This document shows positions 50,708-61,669 of a DNA stretch of 64,000 nucleotides, piece after piece (positions within the stretch are counted from its first letter, which is position 1; the number at the start of each line of letters is the position of its first letter). Location: contig MSJI02000011.1 in assembly GCA_001931905.2 (NCBI GenBank), forward strand, positions 1-64,000, given 5' to 3'. The notes below the pieces were generated by a model that worked only from the letters and a program-made list of their open reading frames with translations, ran no database searches and was not told where the DNA came from. Source of the DNA: Cladosporium sp. IMV 00045 (taxonomy: Eukaryota > Ascomycota > Dothideomycetes > Cladosporiales > Cladosporiaceae). A program made the position numbers and the translations under genes.

Positions 50708-51296
50708 ATGCAGATCAAGTAAGCCCCCTCCTCACAACAGCGAAGAAACACCCAAATCTAACCCTCTCCAACCACAGAGTCCGCACCCTCACCGGCAAAG
50801 AGATCGAGCTCGACATTGAGCCTGACTACAAGGTATGCCCGCAAAACACACCCAAGTCGCTCCTCGCCACCACAAAAACACAGCAAAAGACAAAGCGAAA
50901 GAGAAAGAGAAGGACACACCACACGCACAACACAGCAACCACCCCCACCAGCCGACACGATCTAACACCTCTCCCCACCCAACAGGTCCAGCGCATAAAG
51001 GAGCGCGTCGAAGAGAAGGAAGGCATCCCTCCCCAGCAGCAGCGTCTCATCTACGGCGGCAAGCAAATGTGAGTAGTAACCGCCGAAGCCCTCCACCCAA
51101 ACCCCGCATCACCCGAAGACAGCACGGGTCTGCCCAGCGCGCGACAAATGCAGCAAGAGCGGAGTGAGGACGAGCGCTGACATGGACATTTCCTTCTTGC
51201 GAATATAGGGCCGACGACAAGACCGCCGAAGAATACAACCTCGAGGGCGGCGCGACGCTGCATTTGGTCCTGGCGCTGCGTGGCGGGAGCTTTTGA
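50708..51296 (+). CDS. RUB1: NEDD8/Rub1 ubiquitin-like modifier
   Basis: Ubiquitin-like protein conjugated to cullins to activate cullin-RING ligases. Four exons: 50708-50718, 50778-50832, 50986-51068 and 51209-51296, all with GT-AG introns. The first exon is only 11 nt. The spliced product is 78 residues: [22 protein letters not shown], then [38 protein letters not shown] and [12 protein letters not shown]. It is nearly collinear with human NEDD8, and Ala at position 72 (in LALRGG) marks it as NEDD8 rather than ubiquitin (LRLRGG). The di-Gly at 75-76 is followed by only two residues (SF), which a processing protease must remove. Unspliced frames here are meaningless. Confidence 0.95.
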
Positions 51297-51880
51297 GCTG
51301 GCGGGCGACTTGGATGAGACAGAATCGAAGAAATAGCATGGTATGTGAGGCAGGGGATGGAGAAAGGAAAATTGCACACGACTGCGGAGGATCAGACCTG
51401 CGAGGTGTGCAGCTTGGAGAAGTGAAGGCCCGATGAGATGATCCCTTCCGGGGTCTGCCTGAGAGGCCAGGATCGAGAAGTCAGGCCTGGTCAGGTCAGG
51501 TCAGGTCAGCATTTGACATGGCGTTTGATTAGGGAAAATACCATACCATACCTCTTACAGCATTATATGAGGGTTTCTTTGAGAGAACGTGCTCTACATC
51601 GGCTCAATTTGAATGATACCCACGTTGGAGTTGGGATTAGCGAGAGTGCTACGATTCATCCGCGCAAGAACGAGTTCGATAGGATCTTCGGAGGAAGTTG
51701 ATTTCCAACGAAAAGAAAAATTGCAAAAAACCATTATCAAGACAATACGCTACTTCCAAAGGTATCTTATCCCATCATCATCATGCCTCCGAGCCCTTCG
51801 TGCAACCTTCAAAACGCCGTGAAGACGCCATACGCCACCTTAGCCAAACATCATTATAGACAGCTCGACATCAACCCACC
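51297..51880. other. convergent spacer NEDD8/MCM4 with GGTCA repeat
   Basis: 584 bp between convergent genes. It contains a short GGTCA pentamer repeat (51489-51509, about four units). Otherwise no gene-like sequence. Confidence 0.5.
51489..51509. repeat. (GGTCA)n short tandem repeat
   Basis: Four perfect GGTCA units plus one base, directly visible. Confidence 0.9.
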
Positions 51881-54800
51881 TCAAGCAGAGCCCGTAACCC
51901 TACGAATACTCCTCCTAGCCCCCTCACCCAAAACCTGCACCTTGCCCTCCTGCTCCAAACTCTTCACCGCATCAGCGAACTCCTGCCCCTCAACAGGAAC
52001 AGAGCTCTGCTCGCTAAGCGTGCGCACAACATCGCCATACCTCGCACTCGCGCCACCAGAGCGAAGCATCTCATCAAGCACGCCGAGCACGCCGTTCTTG
52101 AGATCTTCGCGACGCTTGCGCTCGCTGGCGCTGGTGCCTTCAGTCAGAAGACCCATGTCGATCAGACCGGTGCGAGCGTCCGTGGCGGCTTGTTTGAGCG
52201 CGGACTGGATGAGGCGGACGGCTTCGTTGACGTCGTCTTCGGTCACGGTCGTGGAGAGGCGCATTTTGGCGTGCGCTTCTGAGAGGCGGATCATGCTCTC
52301 TAGCTGACGGGTCGTGGCTGTGATGCGGCGCTCGGAGGCGCGGATGTCTTCTCCTAGCTTGCGCATGGCGACGTAGGCGCTTACGAGCGCTTCGGCGGCC
52401 GGGGCGGAGATTGTGGGTTGAATGTTGGAGCGGGCGTATGAGATGTAGGAGGTGAGGAACTCGACGGGCTGGGAGGATGTTAGTAAGAAGGTCTTATGGG
52501 AGAGCTCGGTATGGAGGACTTACCAAGATCTCGTCTTTGCTTGCGTTTTCAGGAGTGTCTTCCAGGTACATGCCGACCAAGTGGCGAGCGAGCTTTCTGT
52601 CAGCGGACTCCTCGATACGATCAAGCACCAGGTAGACCAAATCGAATCTACTGAGCAGAGTAGGAGGCAGGTCGATGTTCTGGGGCACCGGCAAGTTGGG
52701 ATTATATTTGCTGCCGATGGGGTTGGCGGAAGCGAGAATCGATGTCCTAGCATTGAGGGTGGTGATAATGCCGGCCTTTGCAATCGAAACAGTCTGCTGC
52801 TCCATGACTTCGTGGAGCACAGATCTTGTGGACTCGGACATCTTGTCGAACTCGTCAATGCAGCACACACCGCCGTCACTCAACACCAATGCACCTGATT
52901 CAAGGACGAGAGAGCGAGTCTCTGGGTCCCTGGTCACGTACGCGGTAAGACCGACAGCGGAGGAGCCCTTTCCTGAAGTGTACACACCACGTGGCGCAAT
53001 CTTGTGAATGTACTCAAGCATCTTTGACTTCGACGTGGAAGGGTCACCGCAGAGCAGAACGTTGATGTCTCCGCGGTATTTGGGCGAGCCACCCTTTTCG
53101 AAGCTCTTGTTCGTGCCGCCGAAGAGTTGCAGGAGGATACCCTTCTTGACGTCGTCCATTTCGTAGATTGATGGTGCCAGTGAGCGAGAGAGCAGCTCAT
53201 ATACATCTGGCCTAGAGGCAACCTCTAGAATCTTCGCCTCTTCTTCTTCACTGACCTTACGAGTCTCCTCGATGTTGCCAGCGACTTGATCCGAGAGCTC
53301 TTCTTCGATGGTTGTTGGGTCAATGCCCATACGCTTCTTATCGACCTTTTGGATGTGAAGGCAGTCGACGTACGTCTTGAAAACGTTCTTGACTGATCTT
53401 TGTCTGGGATTGACGCGGACCTGGTTGGCCTTGAAGATACCAGTAATCTCCACTCTGTCACCAGCCTTGCACATATCCACAAGCTCGTCGTACGCGCACA
53501 GAGAGACCGAATGAGGTGTCTGACCGTCGGGCACGGAATCTGGCGTCTCTTGCAGCTTGATGACTTGCTTGTCCGCGAAGCCGGAACGGTTGTGCACGAT
53601 CTGCATGCTGTTCGCAGAATTACAGATTTCTCTGGGGCATCTGGTGGGCTCGGCGATCTTGCCACGGTCGATGTCGACCTTAACAGTATGATGACAAACG
53701 GAGCAGCGGAAAAAGGCGTCTTTCATGTCGGGAATAACAGGGGTTGTGCGAATGACAAGACCCTTCACGGAAACCATTCTGTCCATGTCGCCGGGGTTCA
53801 GGTCGCGCAAATTGATGGTATTGTCCAAGCCGAACGGTCGTACGCGGTAAATCCTCTGTTCAGCTTCGGTCGCCAGATCAGGAATGTCCTCGGGCCCTTG
53901 AGCAGGAACGGGCGTTTGACCGCCGATGTTGTTGTCAACATCCGAGCTAGGCATAGGAGGCGCAGAGCTGAGATCCCTCGTTCTGTTCGCCTCGTTTTGT
54001 CTTTGTTGCGTCTGCGCTGAACGCATGGTGTCCATCTTCTTTTCAGCCAGCTCAACGATCACCTCCTTGACGACGGTGTCCATCAAGGGGACAATTTCAC
54101 TTGGGAAAGACTGCAACTGGTGCCAAAGCTTCCTGGTGGGAGGGTAGGCCTTCAGGTTTCTGACGTCGAGGTAGAGGAAGCGGACACCGAGATCCAGCAT
54201 GGTCTCCAGCATTGTAACGTACTCCTTCTCACGTCCGGGATGGCTAGCGTCAAGTGTCGTGCCTTCTTCAAGCTCTCCGTCTGCGATCATGCGGTATTTC
54301 TTCTCGAAGTTGAGCAAAAAGTCCCTCATCGCTCTGAAAGAATGCTGAATGACAATATTGGTACCCCAAATGACGGCGCCAGTGCCTCCACCCATCTGAT
54401 CAGCATCTGAAGTGTTGGGATTGAGGTTAGAGAAAGTTGCCGCATCTGATGGGCCATCGGCAATGGGCATGCCGTTCTCGTCGATGAACATTCTCCTTCT
54501 CCGGCTACTGCTGGGGTTCATGATATCGGAATCAATATCGTGGCGTCTGTTCATTGCGTTCGTTTGGCTCCTGAGGGGAGAGCGGACGAACAAACCGCTC
54601 GAGCTAGTTCTATCGGGACCGCGTGCATCGCTCATAGGACCAGCGGAATCGGAGCTGGAGGCATAGTGGATGGGAGATGAGTCTGTGGTATGTTAGCTCC
54701 CGCTTGTAACTCGATTATACAATAAATGCAACGTACCACCACCCATACCGCCGCTCGCTCTTGGAGTCCTTCCTCCTTCGCTACTCGGCGGGCCCATCTG

Positions 54801-55145
54801 CCTCTTCAGAGGCGAGCTGGCACCAGCCGCCGCAGCGCCTTGACGTCCAGATTGGCTCTGACTCTGGCTTCCGTTCGGGCTGGATCTGAAAAACAGGGGA
54901 CTCGACGTGGGAGGTGCTTGGCTCTGAGAGATGTTCTGGGAAGACCGCGCATTTCCACGGGGCGTAGCATCTTGCATGTTTGCATCGGACGCTTCTGAGC
55001 GCAGTTGTTCGTCGGCGGCGGCATTTTCCCTGCCATTGTTGGGGAGCGAGGGGCTCGAAGCGGGTGCTTGTGAAGATCGTGCAGAGCGACGAGGTGTGCC
55101 GTTCGTCGAGCTGCGGTTCGAGCGACGCTGCTCTGGCGAAGACAT
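51881..55145 (-). CDS. MCM4: MCM4 subunit of the replicative helicase
   Basis: Subunit of the MCM2-7 hexamer, the core of the CMG helicase. Exon 1 is 55145-54737, exon 2 is 54682-52524 and exon 3 is 52468-51881; total 1051 residues. The N-terminal ~200 residues are Ser/Gly/Arg-rich with SP sites and basic clusters, as expected for a DDK/CDK-regulated tail. The MCM N-domain follows, with a zinc motif (CSVC...CPREIC, about 458). AAA+ motifs are Walker A GDPSTSKSKML (about 680), Walker B CCIDEFDKMSE, and arginine finger LLSRFDLVYLVLD (about 813). The third exon supplies FLTSYISYARSNIQP and the C-terminal winged-helix region. Both splice sites join family-consistent sequence (GGG/DSSPIHYA and DEIL/PVEFL). 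Confidence 0.95.
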
Positions 55146-55448
55146 GGTGGGTGTTTTGTATTTGCGACAGAAAGACGCTGTCGGTGTGGGCAGAGAGAGT
55201 GAGTATGTGCAGTGTTTAGACTTGAGGGGCTTGCGCTGTTTCGCAGCAACGGTGAAAACGCGTTGCGCGAAGCTCTCGCGAGGCAGGCGCGACGCAGCCA
55301 CTTAAACCTCTTTTGAGCTCTAGCGCCGAATTTCGTGGATGGCCAGCGAGAGACTCCAAACCGACCCCTCCACAGATCGAGAGGAATATCAAAAGTCACT
55401 TCTGAAACAAGAATATAACACAAGACCAGCGAAACCAATTCACAGATA
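55146..55448. promoter_or_regulatory. divergent promoter region MCM4/tubulin cofactor A
   Basis: 303 bp between divergent genes. The MCM4 frame stays open upstream to about 55301 without an ATG of family type. No clear cell-cycle box was identified with confidence. Confidence 0.4.
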
Positions 55449-55912
55449 ATGCCTGCCCCTTCTCAGCTCGCAATTGCCACTTCGGCACTCAACCGCCTGG
55501 TCAAGGAGGAGGCCAGCTATCACAGCGAACTTGAGGAGCAAAGTGCACGCATCGCTAAGCTCGAGGCCGGCGAGGGTGCCGACGATGAGAACGCCGAGTA
55601 CATTCTGAGACAAAACGTGAGCATCTAATCGCTCGGTAGGGTTTGGTGGTCATCCACTTACAGCCGTTACAGAAGCAAGCACTCGAACAGACTAAGGCTG
55701 TCTTCCCTCCCCTCAAACAGAAGATCGAGGATGCGTTGAGCAAGCTCGAGCAGCAGATCGTAAGGCTACTAATCTCTCGTGATATTGTTCGTACATGATA
55801 CTAACTTTACGATGTATAGGAGCAGGACAAGGACCAGGCTTCACCTGAAGAGCTCACTAAAGCCAAGGAGGCTGTCACTGCTGGACAGAACGCTGTCAAG
55901 GAAGCCTCTTAA
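55449..55912 (+). CDS. RBL2: tubulin-binding cofactor A (Rbl2/TBCA)
   Basis: Small beta-tubulin chaperone that captures folding intermediates or excess beta-tubulin in the cytosol. Three exons: 55449-55616, 55664-55759 and 55820-55912, all spliced in phase 0; the product is 118 residues. It is a three-helix protein: PSQLAIATSALNRLVKEEASYHSEL, then ENAEYILRQN/PLQKQALEQTKAVFPPLKQKI, then EELTKAKEAVTAGQNAV. Length and motif order match the family. Its stop is 75 bp from that of the convergent THO7 gene. Confidence 0.92.
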
Positions 55913-55986
55913 TCGGAGAAAAACTTCACTCTCGGCATAGCTGTACAGACATAGATACCCATTTGAACACCCGCGAAGTTGCTGCA

Positions 55987-57090
55987 CTACGACTCGTCCA
56001 TTTCCATCGTCATGCCTTCTGCTGGCTCCTTCACCTGCTCATCTTTCGCCTCGAGACCTGTAGACGCCTTCGGCTGTTCCTGAGAGTCCGCAGCCGACGG
56101 AGCCGGCGTGGCATCATCGCCCATTTCCACATCTGCAGCAACATTGGGAGTTTGCGCTCCTGGGCTGGCGGCGCGTGAAGAATTGACAGTCCCGCCCTCG
56201 ACTTCGAGAAACTTGTTCCTGGGACGTTCCTCGCCTTCATCAGTGCCCTCAGGCATTGGCGTTGCACCTCCGGGCAGAGGCGTCGATCCTTCAGGCATTG
56301 GTGTTCTTCCACCAGACTCGTGCCTAGGCGTCCTTCCATCTTCGATACCAGGCGTTCCCATTCGGCTGCGATCATCCTTCTCTCCGTCGCCGTCCTCCAT
56401 AGCATCATCCTCCGCCTGCTCATCTTCTTCTGGCTCCTTGATCCCTTTAATCACCCTGCGCATGACTTCACCCTCGTGCACCACGCGCTCAAACTGCTCC
56501 CTCCGACCATCCCAAAGACCTTCAATCTCGACACCTTCCTGCTCAAGCTCCTCGATCTCCTTCTCAAGAGTCGCGATGTCTGCCCTACACTCATCGCGAG
56601 GCTTAAGCTTCTTATCGTCGAGAATTTTTGAAGCAAGCGTGTCGTAGCCCTTTCTCAGCTCGAGCACCTTCTGCGCTTCCGCAAGCTGCTCTCGTAGCAG
56701 TAAAGTATTGTCCCTCACGGCCTGCGCGGTCGCTAAGATCTTAGCTTTCTCGGCCGCATAGCGCTCGCGTTCCCGGGCATTGGAGCTTTGGATGAGCTGG
56801 ATTCGCGTGATCGAGCTTTCCAGAGCGGCAAAGTCGAGCAGGATTTCTTCTCTGAATTTCTGTCGCACGTTTGGATCGGACGCTGGCTCTTCCTGGGTCT
56901 CTTCCGAAGCTTCTTCGCCGTCGGGGGGAGGTGAGGGTAGTTGTTTGGGTGTAGAGCGAAGAAGCGAGTCGCGGTCGAGCAGGCGTTTGGTTACACGTTG
57001 GAAAGGTCTCTCTTCAATTCCGAGCAGGCGCGTGGAATGCAATGCATCCTCGGCAGGCTGCGCCAGGATGCCATAGTTGTGCGCAGACAT
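55987..57090 (-). CDS. THO complex subunit 7-like
   Basis: Component of the THO/TREX complex linking transcription to mRNA export (Tho7, related to yeast Mft1). 367 residues, single exon, ATG at 57090. The conserved N-terminal region includes LGIEERPFQRVTKRLLD and the long coiled coil runs over about residues 75-215 (REEILLDFAALESSITRIQ, RERERYAAEKAKI, DNTLLLREQLAEAQKVLELRKGYD, ADIATLEKEIEELEQEG, REQFERVVHEGEVMRRVI). The C-terminal 150 residues are acidic and disordered, with repeated TPMPEG/TPLPGG units and a run of S/T-P sites. The family assignment is from the N-terminal and coiled-coil motifs. Confidence 0.87.
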   Translation of the reverse strand: MSAHNYGILAQPAEDALHSTRLLGIEERPFQRVTKRLLDRDSLLRSTPKQLPSPPPDGEEASEETQEEPASDPNVRQKFREEILLDFAALESSITRIQLIQSSNARERERYAAEKAKILATAQAVRDNTLLLREQLAEAQKVLELRKGYDTLASKILDDKKLKPRDECRADIATLEKEIEELEQEGVEIEGLWDGRREQFERVVHEGEVMRRVIKGIKEPEEDEQAEDDAMEDGDGEKDDRSRMGTPGIEDGRTPRHESGGRTPMPEGSTPLPGGATPMPEGTDEGEERPRNKFLEVEGGTVNSSRAASPGAQTPNVAADVEMGDDATPAPSAADSQEQPKASTGLEAKDEQVKEPAEGMTMEMDES

Positions 57091-57591
57091 GTTGCAGACG
57101 TCTCAGTGAAGCTTGTCAGTAATTGCCGCGCGCTGGTCGCGAGGTATTGAAAGGAAGATCGCTGGCGTTGGTGGTGAAGCGGAGTCGGCGGTCCGTTGCC
57201 GTCGAGGCTTATCTGATTGCTGCTCCTGGGGATGACGGCACTTGTTATAACTCCAGATGAGGACTCGCGAACCTCATGAACTGTGTTTACACACTTCTGA
57301 CATTCACTTGGGTCGCTTCCATTTGTACGGTTCCTGGACTCTTATAATGCTGCTGTCGAATCCAATACACACATCAACGCCCGATCCCCTTCCTCAGCCC
57401 TGAAGCACTGCTTCGTCGACGACCTTCGAGAACAGCTTAGTTTACACGAGCCGATTCAGGCTTGCTCTGATTTCGTAACGGATTTGGTTTCTCGGATTGC
57501 ACTGGAAACGACCGCATAGAAGTATCTTGGACATCGCATACGTTAATCGATCAACGCCGTTCCACTCGAGCCAGGAGCGACCGTCGTCAAT
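57091..57591. promoter_or_regulatory. divergent promoter region THO7/Elongin A
   Basis: 501 bp between divergent genes. No gene or repeat was seen. Confidence 0.4.
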
Positions 57592-58665
57592 ATGCCGGCT
57601 CCTTCCCTTTCAGCCATGGCGCAAAATGCCGCCATACGCAACATCTCCAGTATCACAGACATATCGGACCTACCCTATCACGCTGTTGAGCCCATCCTCC
57701 GGCGCATCGACAATCCACAACAACTGCGCGAGGTCGAAGTCAACTGCCCCCACATCGCCGAGAGCTCCGGTCCTTTATGGAATGCGTTTATTAAACGTGA
57801 CGTGTCGAACTCCGACCGAAAAATGATCTACCCGAAAGATCCCAGGTCGTGGTGGAAAGTCTATCGAAAGATGGTCAGGCAAGAGGAGGCGGAGAAAGCT
57901 GAGGCCGAAGAGGGACTGAAGAGGGCTATGATGGGGTTGCAAGAAGCTAAGGGCTCTAACGAAACGAAGATTGTGAATAAGGTCATGACGCAGGGACAGA
58001 AGAAGAAGACAGGGTTCTTTGACGGTGTGATGCATAGTGGCGGTGGTGGTGGGAGTAAGGCCATGCTCTGGAACGCGAAGAATGGGCGGGATGCCTTTGG
58101 TGCGATGCAACGAGCAACTGCCAGTAAGCAAAGCGTCTTCAAACCAGTCACCAGACATACCATCCCGGACGCAAAGAGTCAAATCCGAGTGGCTCCCAAA
58201 AGCATGGCCATGGAGTATTCAAATCCCGGAAATGAGGCTGTCCTCAAGGCCGCAGCGGAGCAGAAAAAAGCCGCGGGCCTACAACCACAAAGACAGAGAA
58301 TCTTCACACCGAAGAGCAGTCTGGGCAAGACCGAAATGGCTTTCAGAAACGAAGAAATGAAGGAACAGCTAGAGAAAGAGAGGAGGCTACGCGCACTCAC
58401 AAACCCTGCCGCAAGATCAGCCATGTATCCTGCTGCGGCATCGTCAACGACACAGACAGCATCTAGCTCTTCGAAACGGCCTTCAGCTGCGGCAAGTCGG
58501 CCTACAGGTGCTCAAGCCAAACGCGCAACAGAGGCCAGCTTGTCTCCCTCGCCTCCAAGATCGAACAGCCCAGCGAAGCAGCCTACACAGCAAAAGCCTG
58601 CACCGGTCAAACGAAAGCGACCGGCAGTTGACCCTTTCTTATCGGCCAAGAGAAGCCGTCCTTGA
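57592..58665 (+). CDS. Elongin A-like (RNA polymerase II elongation / ubiquitin ligase adaptor)
   Basis: Elongin A homolog (yeast Ela1), which with Elongin C forms a cullin-3-type ligase for stalled RNA polymerase II. 357 residues, single exon. The Elongin A domain is N-terminal (about residues 20-100): ISDLPYHAVEPILRRIDNPQQLREVEVNCPHI, an F-box/BC-box-like segment that should bind Elongin C and cullin, and LWNAFIKRD...RSWWKVYRKMVRQEE. A charged helix follows, then a basic, Ser/Ala/Pro-rich tail with a possible bipartite NLS at the end (KRKRPAV...AKRSRP). A second ATG at residue 9 is possible. NEDD8, which activates cullins, is encoded 6 kb away; this is noted only as context. Confidence 0.87.
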   Translation: MPAPSLSAMAQNAAIRNISSITDISDLPYHAVEPILRRIDNPQQLREVEVNCPHIAESSGPLWNAFIKRDVSNSDRKMIYPKDPRSWWKVYRKMVRQEEAEKAEAEEGLKRAMMGLQEAKGSNETKIVNKVMTQGQKKKTGFFDGVMHSGGGGGSKAMLWNAKNGRDAFGAMQRATASKQSVFKPVTRHTIPDAKSQIRVAPKSMAMEYSNPGNEAVLKAAAEQKKAAGLQPQRQRIFTPKSSLGKTEMAFRNEEMKEQLEKERRLRALTNPAARSAMYPAAASSTTQTASSSSKRPSAAASRPTGAQAKRATEASLSPSPPRSNSPAKQPTQQKPAPVKRKRPAVDPFLSAKRSRP

Positions 58666-59833
58666 ACATACGCAAATAGATATACCTAATTCGCACTTTG
58701 ATACACCAAAATCGAGGCTCACAAAAGTTTCGCTATGAGCGCATGCCGAATAGAACATCCTCGACTCAGCTTCGACGTAACACAAGCAGAGTGTATCGCG
58801 TGGCTGCAGGAACATGTATTGGATATCGCAGCAATTCTACGCTGATTGTTACACCGGCGCTTTGGATCAGCTGCGCTTCGAGGGTGCTAGTCTGGCCACG
58901 AGGTGCCACGTGGATTGTAATAAATTATACCTACTGTTGCGAAAGGTACATAACGGTACATGTACATAGAAAATGCACATAGCCGCATTTGTTCGTCTCG
59001 AAAGCGGAGACGCACCAAAGATTGTATACGTCCTGTCCAAGGCCGACCTATGGAGTTGAGAGAAACCTCGGTACTGCTTTAGAGATGCATATGGCCATGT
59101 CTGATATTACCACCGTGTCTTTCCAGATAATGCTACTCAAGAACTTTGTTTTTTCTCGAACTGCATTCATACTAGTCTCTCTCTACAGAGAAATTGCTAT
59201 CGATCTGAAAAGAAGCCGAGGCAGAGCCTCGGCCTCTTTGCACTTAGTGTATGCATGAGTTGAGGAACTCATATCAGCAAATGCGTACCCAAGTCATGCC
59301 TTGCATACTTTGATCGGTTGCACCTGGTACTTGGCTGAGTTATTTCATCTCTATTGTCCATGATGGTCGAGCCTTTCATATATTATTCGATGTTCTCATC
59401 TGGATCACCCTATGACGGTTGCCTCGCCCGTTTCGCCCAGCCAACCAACAACGTCCGCTGGAGACTGAAACACTGACACGTAGCCAGCCACTCGTCACTC
59501 ATGTTGGTCCATCACAATCCCTGCCAGTGTCGACGCGACCACGGAGCCATCGAATATAGCATTTGCCATGTCATGTAACGATCTCATGACAACGCCATCA
59601 TTAAAATAGGCTACTGCCCATGAAGCAGCCGCATCCTTGAGTTGTCCAGCTGATCAGCCAGGATAAGCCTCGCGGCTTGACGCTATCCATGGCGTACGCC
59701 ATAACCTAGATGATCGACTCCTCCGCAATTTCTTCCGTTCATCTGAGACTCTTTTCGATATCCCTAGCCTTCCACCGCATATTCTCCATTCTCGCCTCGC
59801 AGGCTGGCTACTGGGGGGCTTGCATCTTTCTCC
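58666..59833. other. long spacer before GH76 gene
   Basis: About 1.17 kb without a recognised gene. It includes an inverted repeat at 59215-59233. ORFs of up to 90 codons show no protein-like features. Confidence 0.4.
59215..59233. repeat. perfect 8-bp inverted repeat
   Basis: GCCGAGGC and GCCTCGGC separated by AGA; it could form a small GC-rich hairpin. No poly-T or gene end adjoins it on the plus side. Confidence 0.6.
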
Positions 59834-61669
59834 ATGTCTGAGACATCCAGGCTTTTGCCTCCGCCGAGGGCTAGGGAGGCAGGATGGCAATCTACCAGTC
59901 GATATATAGCAGCCTCTGACAGGCTGGCGCGAAGGAGGAGGGTTTTCTTGCTTTGTGTGATTACATTTACGCTGCTTTACAGCATGATATCTTTCAGATC
60001 AACCGCAGCACTCGTTTCAAGCATTTCTCTCACATTCGCACTTCCTCGACCTGCTGGACAAGAAGCTGTTCAACCAGACGGGCTATCACAACAGTCGAAT
60101 GGACCCGACAATAGTCCTGGGCATTGGTATTACGAATTTCAAAATGCATTGGCTACGATGCAAGGCACATCCTTTTGGGCTGGTTACGACTGGCCAGACT
60201 CAATAGACTGGATTGCGGCATTTCTGGACACACTACTCGGCGCAACCGATCGTTCATTCACAGAAATACTCGTCGAATATGACGGCAATCTACCAGGATC
60301 ATACATCGCATCAAAACCTACGATAGAAGGCGAGATCTCAAGATACCTCACGCAAATCGAATCTTTCTACGACTCGGAGAATATTGTAGATATTTTCGGG
60401 ACGGCTTTCGACGATGCTCAATGGGTTGTGCTGGAGTGGCTAGAAGTCATCAGGTTCAGCAACGAATACAAAGCATACAGCGGCAACGACACTGGGCCTA
60501 GCCAGGAGGATATCATGCATTACGCTCATCGCGCACACATCTTCTACAACCGCGTTCAGAACGAGTTCGACACATCACTATGCGATGGCGGGCTCACGTG
60601 GAACCCTGCACTGGAACCATACAAGAACGCCATCACCAACGAGCTTTTCCTGGCCAGCTCCATGGCCATGTACTTCTACTTCCCTGGAGACTACAATACC
60701 GATCCTTATCCCAGCGCCAATTATTCATCGGAATACAACGTTACGTTGCCACCCATGCAGTTTCTCCAACCGCATGATCCAGTCTTTCTCGATAACGCAC
60801 TTAAAGAATACGAATGGTTCAAATCGCAGAACTTCACGAACGAACAAGGCCTCATTGTTGACGGCTTCCACATCTCCGACAATCAGACCACATGCGACCA
60901 GCGTAATGAGATGGTCTACACTTACAACCAAGGTGTAATCCTTTCAGGCCTGAGGGGCCTTTGGGAAGCTACTGGCGACCCGAAGTACCTTCAAGATGGA
61001 TACGATCTAATCAACACAATAGTCGACGCCACAGGCTGGAACACGCGAAACACATCCGAAGCTAGCGAATGGGCAGGTCTCGGTCGCAACGGGATCATGG
61101 AAGACTATTGCGATGCATCCGCCAACTGCTCTCAAGACGCGCAGATCTTCAAAGGAATCTATTTCCACCATCTAGGAATCTTCTGTGAACCGCTACCCAC
61201 AAGCGAGCCGCTCGTCGCAGGCCTGACGTCGCTTGCAGATGACGATCTAGCCGCTGCCCACAGTGGAAACTGCAATGGTTACACGCCCTGGGTGACACAC
61301 AACGCCGACGCGGCTCTCTCCACGCGCAATCAGGATAATGTCATCGGCGGTTGGTGGGGAGCCAGCAGCAACAACCGTACGCAAGCGGCAGCTTTGGACA
61401 TGACTGTACCACTTCCACAAGGCAGTTCTGATGAGCGCAATGATCCTACGGTGCTTGATCAAGCACCTTGGGCTTGCCGTGGGCAACGAGGTTGTCAGCA
61501 GAATGGACGAGTCGCGAGTTCTCGGACCCCAGGCTGGTTGCCCCCGCGATCTAATAAGAAGCGCGATGTGAATGATGGCGGGCGAGGAAGGACCGTGGAG
61601 ACGCAAGCCAGTGGTGTGGGCGTGATAAAGGCGGCGAGCGATTTTACGAGGGAACGACCATCTGCATGA
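59834..61669 (+). CDS. glycoside hydrolase family 76 (alpha-1,6-mannanase-like), type II membrane
   Basis: Probable GH76 enzyme acting on alpha-1,6-mannan of N-glycans or the wall. 611 residues, single exon. The N-terminus has a basic cluster (RLARRRR) followed by a hydrophobic segment at about residues 37-58 (VFLLCVITFTLLYSMISF), indicating a signal anchor rather than a cleaved signal. The catalytic domain spans about 90-540: DIFGTAFDDAQWVVLEWLE with the paired catalytic Asp, ITNELFLASSMAMYFYFP, EYEWFKSQNF, VYTYNQGVILSGLRGLWEATGDPKYL, and GIYFHHLGIFCEPLP. Several sequons. Unlike yeast Dfg5/Dcw1, the C-terminus is polar and lacks a GPI signal. A GH128 gene follows on the same strand. Confidence 0.87.
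   Translation: MSETSRLLPPPRAREAGWQSTSRYIAASDRLARRRRVFLLCVITFTLLYSMISFRSTAALVSSISLTFALPRPAGQEAVQPDGLSQQSNGPDNSPGHWYYEFQNALATMQGTSFWAGYDWPDSIDWIAAFLDTLLGATDRSFTEILVEYDGNLPGSYIASKPTIEGEISRYLTQIESFYDSENIVDIFGTAFDDAQWVVLEWLEVIRFSNEYKAYSGNDTGPSQEDIMHYAHRAHIFYNRVQNEFDTSLCDGGLTWNPALEPYKNAITNELFLASSMAMYFYFPGDYNTDPYPSANYSSEYNVTLPPMQFLQPHDPVFLDNALKEYEWFKSQNFTNEQGLIVDGFHISDNQTTCDQRNEMVYTYNQGVILSGLRGLWEATGDPKYLQDGYDLINTIVDATGWNTRNTSEASEWAGLGRNGIMEDYCDASANCSQDAQIFKGIYFHHLGIFCEPLPTSEPLVAGLTSLADDDLAAAHSGNCNGYTPWVTHNADAALSTRNQDNVIGGWWGASSNNRTQAAALDMTVPLPQGSSDERNDPTVLDQAPWACRGQRGCQQNGRVASSRTPGWLPPRSNKKRDVNDGGRGRTVETQASGVGVIKAASDFTRERPSA

Noticed and set aside
1153..55145. Functional cluster of chromosome-maintenance genes (RFC3, BUB1, CHL1 x2, MCM4)
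   Set aside because: These genes are interspersed with unrelated ones over 54 kb and are essential in all fungi; chance proximity is the simpler explanation.
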